Shown one piece after another: positions 1 through 5,210 of a stretch of 5,210 nt of DNA (position 1 is the stretch's first letter; each line of letters begins with the position of its first letter). The position numbers and the translations under genes were made by a program. The notes below the pieces were generated by a model that worked only from the letters and a program-made list of their open reading frames with translations, had not been told where the DNA came from and did no database searches. The stretch covers positions 1 to 5,210 of the forward strand of contig MHDY01000115.1 of assembly GCA_001803705.1 (NCBI GenBank), given 5' to 3'. This stretch comes from Nitrospirae bacterium GWC2_56_14. GTDB lineage: Bacteria > Nitrospirota > UBA9217.

Positions 1-13
1 GAGCTACAGGTAA
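1..13 (+). CDS. 3' tail of an upstream gene, probably the SDH/FRD flavoprotein subunit (partial)
   Basis: Bases 2-10 read Ser-Tyr-Arg and are followed by TAA at 11-13. The final A of that stop is the first base of the next gene's ATG, forming a TAATG junction. In B-type succinate dehydrogenase/fumarate reductase operons the flavoprotein subunit gene usually lies directly before the iron-sulfur subunit gene, and its product often ends in a short basic/aromatic tail, so this is a reasonable candidate. Only three codons are visible, so the identity rests on gene order and not on sequence. Confidence 0.4.
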
Positions 14-771
14 TGAGCGCAGACGGTACAATAGACGTAACTCTTCGTATCTGGCGGCAAAAAGGGCCTGAACATCCCGGCAGCTTCGAGACATACGAAG
101 CGAAAAACGTAAGCGTGGATCAATCATTTCTTGAGATGCTGGATGAAGTAAACGAGGGTTTGGCCCTTTCAGGACATGAACCGGTTGCTTTCGACCACGA
201 CTGCCGGGAAGGAATCTGCGGCATGTGCTCCCAGGTCATCAACGGGGAGCCGCACGGGCCGCAGCTGAAGACCACGGTCTGCCAGCTCCACATGCGCCAC
301 TTCCGTGACGGCGATACTATTGTCGTCGAGCCCTGGCGAGCGCGGGCGTTTCCGATCCTCAAGGACCTGATGGTAGACCGGCGCTCACTGGATAGATTGA
401 TTCAGAGCGGCGGCTATATTTCGGCTCACACCGGTGGGGCGCCTGACGGCAACGCCATCCCCGTCCCGAAGGAGCAGGCGGGAAAAGCCATGGACGCAGC
501 TGAGTGCATAGCCTGCGGAGCCTGCGTGGCTGCCTGCCCTAATCGCTCAGCCATGCTCTTCGTGGGTGCGAAGGTCTCGCACCTCGCTCTTCTCCCCCAG
601 GGGCGGGTTGAGGCGGTGGCTCGTGTGAAGGCGATGACTAACGCCATGGCCAGGGAAGGTTTTGGCAATTGCAGCAACCATTACGAATGTGAAGCGGTTT
701 GCCCCAAAGGTATTCCAGTCAAGTTCATCGCGAAACACAACCGCGAGTACCTGAAAGCGATGTTTCACTGA
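13..771 (+). CDS. frdB: Succinate dehydrogenase/fumarate reductase iron-sulfur subunit (B-type)
   Basis: This 252-residue electron-transfer subunit carries electrons between the FAD subunit and the membrane cytochrome b/quinone site of succinate:quinone or quinol:fumarate oxidoreductase, at the cytoplasmic face of the inner membrane. The N-terminal ferredoxin domain binds [2Fe-2S] through C64, C69, C72 (CREGICGMC) and C90. The C-terminal domain has C165, C168, C171 (CIACGAC) plus C230 for [4Fe-4S], and C175, C220, C226 for [3Fe-4S]. All eleven ligands are present with normal C-terminal spacing. The C72-C90 gap is longer than in E. coli FrdB but is, as I recall, usual for the Corynebacterium/Geobacter-like branch with a single di-heme cytochrome b subunit. 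The ATG overlaps an upstream TAA (TAATG) with only a weak CAGG before it, which suggests translational coupling. Sequence cannot show whether it works as dehydrogenase or reductase, so sdhB is an equally valid symbol. The cytochrome and flavoprotein genes are not visible and would lie to the left. Confidence 0.95.
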   Translation: MSADGTIDVTLRIWRQKGPEHPGSFETYEAKNVSVDQSFLEMLDEVNEGLALSGHEPVAFDHDCREGICGMCSQVINGEPHGPQLKTTVCQLHMRHFRDGDTIVVEPWRARAFPILKDLMVDRRSLDRLIQSGGYISAHTGGAPDGNAIPVPKEQAGKAMDAAECIACGACVAACPNRSAMLFVGAKVSHLALLPQGRVEAVARVKAMTNAMAREGFGNCSNHYECEAVCPKGIPVKFIAKHNREYLKAMFH

Positions 772-909
772 CTATGCACCAGTCCCTTTATTGCAAAGGT
801 CTCGGGAAACTACCGGATCACCTTCCCCCCACGCATACCTGAAACAAGCATACACGCAGCCTTAGCTGCTCATCCCTCCTTTCGTCCATCGTAAGAGCCG
901 TGCAACTGC

Positions 910-936
910 GTGACTTGTACATCAATCTTGTATAAT
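910..936 (+). promoter_or_regulatory. Putative sigma-70-type promoter for the histidine kinase gene
   Basis: A perfect TATAAT lies at 931-936. The best -35 candidate is GTGACT at 910-915, matching TTGACA at four of six positions, with a short 15-bp spacer. There is no extended -10 TGn. Transcription would begin near 943, leaving a leader of roughly 68 nt before the kinase ATG at 1011. The -10 is convincing in this GC-rich context, but the -35 is weak, so an activator or another sigma factor remains possible. Confidence 0.5.
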
Positions 937-952
937 TGAATGAAGATGCGCC

Positions 953-962
953 TGCCGCGGCA
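953..962. repeat. 10-bp perfect palindrome in the kinase leader
   Basis: TGCCGCGGCA is its own reverse complement and sits about 10-20 nt after the predicted transcription start. That placement would suit a repressor operator. A palindrome of this length in GC-rich DNA can also occur by chance, and it has no loop to form a stable RNA hairpin by itself. Confidence 0.3.
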
Positions 963-998
963 ACACCGGCGAGGGTGCAGCGTGTGGAATGCTCTGTG

Positions 999-1005
999 AA
1001 AGGAG
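999..1005 (+). promoter_or_regulatory. Ribosome binding site fixing the kinase start at 1011
   Basis: AAAGGAG is followed by a 5-nt spacer (CAGGC) and then ATG at 1011. It is a strong Shine-Dalgarno match. It decides the start against an in-frame TTG at 936, which has no ribosome binding site and lies partly inside the -10 box. Confidence 0.85.
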
Positions 1006-1010
1006 CAGGC

Positions 1011-3308
1011 ATGGAGCGGCAACGAAACAAGGGCAATGAAGAGGTTCAGGACCAGCGGCAATTGCTCGAATCGGTAATTGAAAACATGCCGGCCGGTATT
1101 TTTCTGGCAAGGGGAGCAGACCTGCGGATCGTCCTCGTCAACCCCCAGTATCAGGCTTTTGCTCCAAGGAAGGATATGGTGGGGCGGACGGTTGAGGAAG
1201 TATGGCCGGAAATTCAGCCCTGGTTTGGCGACATTCATCGGGAGGTAGCTGCTTCCGGCGTACCGCATCACGCTGTGGATCAGCGAATACTGCTCGCTCG
1301 CTCCCACGGCGCTCCCCTGGAAGAACGCTACTTCACCTGGTCGACGGTTCGGGTTCACCTGCCCGGCACCGGGGAGTGGGGCGTATTGACCACAGCCTGG
1401 GAGACAACTGACCGGAAGCGGACGGAAGAGGATTTACGGACTGCAGGGAATCTTTTGAATGGGGTACTCGAAGGGACCGGTTCATATGTCGCCGCAGTGG
1501 GGATGGATTGGCGCTTCCTGGTGATGAACTCGGCATACCGCAAGATACTGGGGGAACTGTTCGGAGTGGAGGTTAAGGTGGGCGATCATGTTGGAGAACT
1601 TCTGGCCCACCTGCCGGAGGAACAGGCCAAGGCCGTGGCGGTCTGGCAACGGGCGCTGGAGGGGGAATCATTCGTTGTGGAACAGGAATATGGCGCCCCC
1701 GGACGCCGTGGTTTTTTCGAAATCCGCTTCAGCCCGATCAGGGATACCCAGGGAAAGCTGATAGGCGCAACCCAGATTTCCGTCGACATTACCAGGAGAA
1801 AGCGCGATGAAGAGGCGCTGCGGGCCAGTGAGGCGAAGTTCCGGGCCATCTTCGAGCAGTCTGCCGTCGGAATGGGCCGCGTCGGGTTCGCGGATGCTCG
1901 CTGGATAGATGCCAACGCTGCCTTCTGCCATATGCTCGGCTATAGTCTGGAAGAGATGCGGGCAACTCCCTGGCCGGAGATGACCCACCCGGAGGACGTG
2001 GACCTCGACCTGATCCCGTTCGGCCGCATGGCCGCCGGAGAGCTGGAAAATTACACGGTAGAAAAACGCTTCATCCACAAAAAGGGGCAGCACGTCTGGA
2101 CACGACTGACGCTCTCGCTCGTTCGCGATGCCAACGGCCGGCCCGAATATGAAATAGCCATTATTGAGGACATAGCCGAGCGAAAGCGGACGGAGGCGGA
2201 ACTCAGGGAAAGTGCGGAGTGGCTCCGGGAAAGCGAAGCGCGATTCCGGGGGATATTTGAAAACGCCGCGGTCGGTATCAGCCTCTTCGACCGTGGAGGG
2301 AAGCTGATCCAGGCAAACTCCACGCTGTGCGACATTCTTGGGTATCGGGAGGCCGAGCTGCGGGGACGTTCCTTTGACCGGTTCACCCATGCCGAAGACC
2401 ATGAGCCGGACCTGACTAATTACACCAGGCTGATGAGTGGCGAGATGGGAAGTTACACCGTTGAAAAACGGTACATACGTGAGGACGGCAGGGATGTGTG
2501 GGTACGGGTGACACGCTCCGCGCAGCTCGGGCCGCGGAACCTGCCGGAGTATTCGATCAATATCGTCGAGGACATCGCCGCACGCAAGCACGCCGAGGAA
2601 GAGCGGGAGCGGCTGCTTGCGGAGGTCCAGCGCTCGAACCAGGACCTGCAGCAGTTTGCCTATGTCGCCTCGCACGATCTCCAGGAACCGCTGCGTATGG
2701 TGTCCAGCTACATGCAGCTTCTCGATCGGAAGTACCAGGAGCGGCTCGACGAGAAGGGGAGGATGTATATCCATTATGCGGTGGACGGAACGATCCGGAT
2801 GCAAAACCTGATAGACGGGCTCCTCGGGTATTCGCGGATATCCCGCCAGAAAAAGCTCTCGCCTGTAGATACCAATGCAATATGCGCGGCGGCATTGGCG
2901 AACCTGGAACAGGCAGTGCGCGAAGCTAAGGGGCAGGTGAGCGTTGCCGCACTACCGACGGTCAACGGGGAACCTACTCAACTCGTCCAGCTCTTCCAGA
3001 ATCTCATCGGCAATGGCCTGAAATATCGAAAGCCGGAGGTCCCCCCTCGGGTCCATGTCTCGGCCAAGCGTGAAGAAGGATGGTGGACGTTTGCGGTACG
3101 CGATAACGGTATCGGCATTGACCCCAAGCATCATGACCGGGTTTTCCAGATCTTCCAGAGGCTCCACACGAAAGAGGGGTATCCCGGCACCGGCATCGGT
3201 CTCGCTTCATGCATGAAGATTGTTGAACGGCACGGTGGAAGAATCTGGTTCGAATCGACTCCGGGTCAAGGTTCAACCTTCTATTTCACCCTCCCCGCTG
3301 CAAACTGA
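1011..3308 (+). CDS. Multi-PAS sensor histidine kinase, phytochrome-type kinase core, cytoplasmic
   Basis: This 765-residue protein has no signal peptide or membrane segment, so it should sense a cytoplasmic signal and autophosphorylate for transfer to an unlinked response regulator. Domains in order: PAS1 ~17-135, PAS2 ~147-265, PAS3 ~272-393 and PAS4 ~406-528. PAS3 and PAS4 are of the PAS_3 type, with the PAC ends EDIAERKR and EDIAARKH. A short charged coiled coil follows (~525-548), then HisKA with the H-box SHDLQEP (phospho-acceptor His555), and HATPase_c ~655-765. In HATPase_c the N-box includes QNLIGN (N664, N668), the G1 box is DNGIGI (D698), the F-box is FQIFQRL, and the G2 box is GTGIGLA (726-732). 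All catalytic motifs look intact. The SHDLQEP core matches the phytochrome-like HK family, but no GAF or PHY domain or bilin-binding region is present. The start at 1011 has an AAAGGAG site at 5-nt spacing. The reading frame also opens at a TTG (936), judged not to be used. The ligand or cofactor of each PAS domain is unknown. Confidence 0.93.
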   Translation: MERQRNKGNEEVQDQRQLLESVIENMPAGIFLARGADLRIVLVNPQYQAFAPRKDMVGRTVEEVWPEIQPWFGDIHREVAASGVPHHAVDQRILLARSHGAPLEERYFTWSTVRVHLPGTGEWGVLTTAWETTDRKRTEEDLRTAGNLLNGVLEGTGSYVAAVGMDWRFLVMNSAYRKILGELFGVEVKVGDHVGELLAHLPEEQAKAVAVWQRALEGESFVVEQEYGAPGRRGFFEIRFSPIRDTQGKLIGATQISVDITRRKRDEEALRASEAKFRAIFEQSAVGMGRVGFADARWIDANAAFCHMLGYSLEEMRATPWPEMTHPEDVDLDLIPFGRMAAGELENYTVEKRFIHKKGQHVWTRLTLSLVRDANGRPEYEIAIIEDIAERKRTEAELRESAEWLRESEARFRGIFENAAVGISLFDRGGKLIQANSTLCDILGYREAELRGRSFDRFTHAEDHEPDLTNYTRLMSGEMGSYTVEKRYIREDGRDVWVRVTRSAQLGPRNLPEYSINIVEDIAARKHAEEERERLLAEVQRSNQDLQQFAYVASHDLQEPLRMVSSYMQLLDRKYQERLDEKGRMYIHYAVDGTIRMQNLIDGLLGYSRISRQKKLSPVDTNAICAAALANLEQAVREAKGQVSVAALPTVNGEPTQLVQLFQNLIGNGLKYRKPEVPPRVHVSAKREEGWWTFAVRDNGIGIDPKHHDRVFQIFQRLHTKEGYPGTGIGLASCMKIVERHGGRIWFESTPGQGSTFYFTLPAAN

Positions 3309-3324
3309 TTCAGGGCCCGACACT

Positions 3325-4413
3325 TCAGAGTAAAAACAGACTTTCCCCCTTGAAAAAGATCGAGATGCAGTCTCCTTCCTGCAACTGCAATTTTTTCAAC
3401 GCATAATCGGGTACTTCAAGTTCTACCACCACGGCGGTTTCCGCGGGCCTGAACAGGAGGGTGTGGGACGCGCCCTTTATCAGGATGTCGGTCAGTACCC
3501 CCGTCAGCAGGTTATCCTGTGCGCGGCTCGGCCGATCGGTCTTGAGCACCATGACATTTTCCGGCCGGATGCCGACCGTGCACGGAGCACCTGGCTCTCC
3601 CGCCGGGCGGAGTGCCGCTCCAAGGGGTATGGTCAGCTCCGTGCCCAACGAATCGCAGGTGACATGAAGTCCCGAACCGGACTGCGCTCTCACCCGACCG
3701 GGGAAAACGTTTCTGATGCCGAAGAAGCGGGCCACCGCCATGTCCGCCGGCCGTTCGTAGACCTCCCGTGCCGCGCCGGTCTGGCGTATGCTTCCTTCGA
3801 TCATGACCGATACCTGGTCGCCGAGGAAAAATGCTTCCTCCATATCGTGTGTCACCATGAGCACGGTCAGATCGCACGTGTGCTGCAACTCCTTCAGCAG
3901 GAACCAGAGTTCGCGCCGCAGCCCCTGGTGCAGCGCCGAAAACGGTTCGTCCAGCAGGAGATGCCTGTTCCCGGCGGCAATAGCCCTGACCAGGGCCACC
4001 CGCTGGCGTTCTCCTCCACTCAGGTTCCTGATGGAGCGGTGCGACAGGTCGACGATGCCGACCGATTCCATGAGCCGTTGCACCATCCGCTCGTGCTCCG
4101 GGTCCGTTATTCCTCTCATTCGCAGACCGTAGCGGATGTTCTCCTCTACCGTCAGATGGGGGAAAAGGGCCAGGTCCTGGGGCACGTAGGAGATGTTCCG
4201 TTTCTCCAGCGGCTGGTTGGTGATGTCGCGGCCGTCCAGCAGGATGCTCCCGCGGGAGAGCTGTCTCAAACCGAGGACCGACTCCAGCAGCAGCGTCTTT
4301 CCGCTGCCGGTGGCGCCGACGATGACATGGCAGCTCCCCCGTTCTATCGTCAGGGAAATGTCGCTGAGGGAGAAGGTGCCGGCTTTCGCGGCGATGTTCC
4401 GTAGCTCAAACAT
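3325..4413 (-). CDS. ABC transporter ATP-binding protein, molybdate/tungstate/sulfate importer class
   Basis: This 362-residue cytoplasmic ATPase powers uptake through the permease encoded just before it. Visible motifs are Walker A GATGSGKT (33-40), Q-loop Q79 in YVPQDLALFPHLTVEENI, signature LSGGE (131-135), Walker B HLLLDEP (D155, catalytic E156) and switch His189 (VTHDMEEA). The C-terminal ~120 residues, from GIRNVF through VGIRPENV to the end, form a TOBE/MOP-like regulatory domain as in ModC, WtpC and CysA. The D-loop reads SALH in place of the common SALD. The start ATG overlaps the permease stop by 8 bp (ATGTTTGA), and AAAGGGG (4418-4424) lies 4 nt upstream of it, so translation is probably coupled. 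The pairing with a ModB/WtpB-like permease supports molybdate or tungstate. Sulfate cannot be excluded, so no symbol is given. Confidence 0.9.
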   Translation of the reverse strand: MFELRNIAAKAGTFSLSDISLTIERGSCHVIVGATGSGKTLLLESVLGLRQLSRGSILLDGRDITNQPLEKRNISYVPQDLALFPHLTVEENIRYGLRMRGITDPEHERMVQRLMESVGIVDLSHRSIRNLSGGERQRVALVRAIAAGNRHLLLDEPFSALHQGLRRELWFLLKELQHTCDLTVLMVTHDMEEAFFLGDQVSVMIEGSIRQTGAAREVYERPADMAVARFFGIRNVFPGRVRAQSGSGLHVTCDSLGTELTIPLGAALRPAGEPGAPCTVGIRPENVMVLKTDRPSRAQDNLLTGVLTDILIKGASHTLLFRPAETAVVVELEVPDYALKKLQLQEGDCISIFFKGESLFLL

Positions 4414-5182
4414 GCAGCCCCTTTCGGCCGATAAGCCTCACTGCATAGAGGGCGCCGATACCGATGACCGTCATGATGAGAATCAGCACCACCGTTCCAT
4501 CGATGTCGGCGGTGGAAAGCTTCATGAAGATGGCGATGGGGAGCGTCTCGGTTTTCATCGCCATGGTTCCGGCCAGGGTAATCGTGGCGCCGAATTCCCC
4601 CATCGCCTTGGCCCAGGAGAGGATAAACGCCGCAACCAGTCCCCGTCTGCACAGGGGGAGGGTGACGTTGAAAAAGGCTCTTGCGTGAGATGCGCCGAGC
4701 GTCCGTGCCACGTCTTCGTACCGTCGCGGGATTTCATCCATTGCCGCCTTGGTGAGGCGGGTGGCGACCCCCAGCGTCGTCACGAACTGGGCGAGGATGA
4801 TCCCGTTGGCGTCGAAGACGAACTGCACTCCGTTGGCCTGCATCCAGCTGCCGAGCGGGTTGTTGAAAAAGATGAGGAGCATGGCGCCGAGGGCGGCGGG
4901 GGAGACGATCATCGGCAGTTCCAGGATGGTATCGACGGCCTCCTTTCCCGGGAAATCGAAGCGCGACAGCGCATAGGCCGAGGGGACGGCCAGTGCCGTG
5001 GCGAGAGCCGCCGCCACCGTGGCCGAGTAGATGCTGAGGCGGATGGAAAAGAGCGTCCGCTCCGAGAGGAGGGTCTCCATGAACAGCTCCCCCCTGAAAA
5101 AGTAGAGGAGCGACAGTATCAGCATTGCAAACAGCGCGAAGGTACTGAACGCGAACAGGATGGAAACCCTTCTGAGGCTCAT
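4406..5182 (-). CDS. ABC transporter permease, ModB/WtpB-like (molybdate/tungstate/sulfate)
   Basis: This 258-residue integral inner-membrane protein (262 if started at the ATG at 5194) would form the homodimeric channel of an oxyanion importer. Six hydrophobic segments are visible, at about residues 6-29, 44-72, 88-107, 124-144, 182-205 and 230-252. The cytoplasmic EAA coupling loop runs from about 150 to 181 (EIPRRYEDVARTLGAS). It is followed by AKAMGEFGAT (191-200), a hallmark of the ModB/WtpB/CysW family, and then TLPIAIF. I prefer the start at 5182: TGGAG (5189-5193) sits 6 nt upstream, and its ATG overlaps the stop of an upstream frame (ATGA). The ATG at 5194 has GGCGGA directly abutting it with no spacer. 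The frame is open to the window edge, so a still earlier start is formally possible. The ATPase gene follows with an 8-bp overlap. Exact substrate is unresolved. Confidence 0.9.
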   Translation of the reverse strand: MSLRRVSILFAFSTFALFAMLILSLLYFFRGELFMETLLSERTLFSIRLSIYSATVAAALATALAVPSAYALSRFDFPGKEAVDTILELPMIVSPAALGAMLLIFFNNPLGSWMQANGVQFVFDANGIILAQFVTTLGVATRLTKAAMDEIPRRYEDVARTLGASHARAFFNVTLPLCRRGLVAAFILSWAKAMGEFGATITLAGTMAMKTETLPIAIFMKLSTADIDGTVVLILIMTVIGIGALYAVRLIGRKGLHV

Positions 5183-5210
5183 TTCGGTCTCCATTCCGCC
5201 GGCAAAGCGT
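5179..5210 (-). CDS. 3' end of a possible upstream gene, perhaps the substrate-binding protein (partial)
   Basis: Read leftward from the right edge, one frame is open for nine codons (Ala-Leu-Pro-Ala-Glu-Trp-Arg-Pro-Lys) and stops at TGA 5181-5179. This overlaps the likely permease ATG as ATGA, a junction typical of co-translated operon genes. Mod/Wtp operons usually place the periplasmic binding protein gene immediately upstream of the permease. Nine codons cannot identify a product, and the open frame may be chance. Confidence 0.35.
   Translation of the reverse strand, partial: ALPAEWRPK

Larger units (their letters stand above)
772..1010 (+). other. Intergenic region and leader between the iron-sulfur subunit gene and the histidine kinase
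   Basis: No convincing gene lies in these 239 bp. Two weak inverted repeats follow the frdB stop: CCTTT/AAAGG (785-789 with 795-799, loop ATTGC) and GCAGC/GCTGC (856-860 with 865-869, loop CTTA). Neither has a following T-run, so neither is a good intrinsic terminator. The right part holds a TATAAT box (931-936), a 10-bp palindrome (953-962) and the kinase ribosome binding site (999-1005). The base composition is more AT-rich around 911-950 than in the flanking genes, as expected for a promoter. Confidence 0.6.

Noticed and set aside
833..853. Direct repeat GCATAC (833-838 and 848-853) as a regulator binding site
   Set aside because: Two 6-bp copies 15 bp apart, start to start, with no extended similarity are easily explained by chance.
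785..869. Hairpins CCTTT/AAAGG and GCAGC/GCTGC as a terminator for the frdB transcript
   Set aside because: Stems are only 5 bp and neither is followed by a run of T. They are too weak to call intrinsic terminators.
936..1010. 25-codon N-terminal extension of the kinase from TTG
   Set aside because: There is no ribosome binding site, it overlaps the -10 box, and the Ala/Arg-rich translation does not resemble a domain.
870..1358. 162-codon minus-strand frame covering the kinase promoter and start
   Set aside because: It overlaps PAS1 on the other strand, no recognisable domain was seen, and it would run through the promoter region.
1668..2804. 378-codon open frame on the minus strand inside the kinase gene
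   Set aside because: It is fully antisense to a gene with intact, recognisable PAS and HisKA motifs. Its translation shows no recognisable domain, and long antisense frames are common in GC-rich genes.
3463..4404. 313-codon plus-strand open frame inside the ATPase gene
   Set aside because: It mirrors the ATPase codons, has a low-complexity His/Gln/Arg-rich translation without family motifs, and the opposite strand encodes a complete canonical ABC ATPase.

Overview
This 5.2 kb window is an ordinary, densely coded, GC-rich bacterial chromosome segment. It probably comes from an anaerobic or facultative Gram-negative bacterium. A Geobacter-like member of the Desulfuromonadota is my best guess, from three things together: a B-type fumarate reductase/succinate dehydrogenase iron-sulfur subunit, a large cytoplasmic multi-PAS histidine kinase, and a Mod/Wtp-type oxyanion transporter. 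The taxonomic call is inference; no marker gene here fixes it.

Left (1-771, + strand): the end of a succinate dehydrogenase/fumarate reductase operon. The last three codons and stop of an upstream reading frame, probably the flavoprotein subunit, overlap the start of the iron-sulfur subunit gene by one base (TAATG). All eleven cysteines expected for the [2Fe-2S], [4Fe-4S] and [3Fe-4S] clusters are present.

Gap (772-1010): a non-coding stretch of 239 bp with two weak hairpins, a perfect TATAAT -10 element, a 10-bp palindrome in the presumed leader, and a strong AAAGGAG ribosome binding site.

Middle (1011-3308, + strand): an apparently soluble sensor histidine kinase of 765 residues with four PAS domains, a phytochrome-type HisKA domain (His555) and a HATPase_c domain. 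PAS3 and PAS4 look like an internal tandem duplication. No response regulator is next to it in the window.

Right (3325-5210, - strand): the distal part of an ABC importer operon of the molybdate/tungstate/sulfate class, with a six-helix permease followed by an ATPase whose start overlaps the permease stop by 8 bp. A reading frame entering from the window's right edge ends at an ATGA overlap with the likely permease start. It may be the substrate-binding protein gene, but only nine codons are visible. Kinase and ATPase genes converge with 16 bp between their stop codons.

The three units look functionally independent: respiration, signal transduction and oxyanion uptake. I found no RNA genes, mobile elements, CRISPR arrays or convincing intrinsic terminators, and nothing that amounts to a previously undescribed system. 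The points worth a second look are small: start-site assignments, the PAS duplication, an atypical ABC D-loop, and the tight convergent junction.
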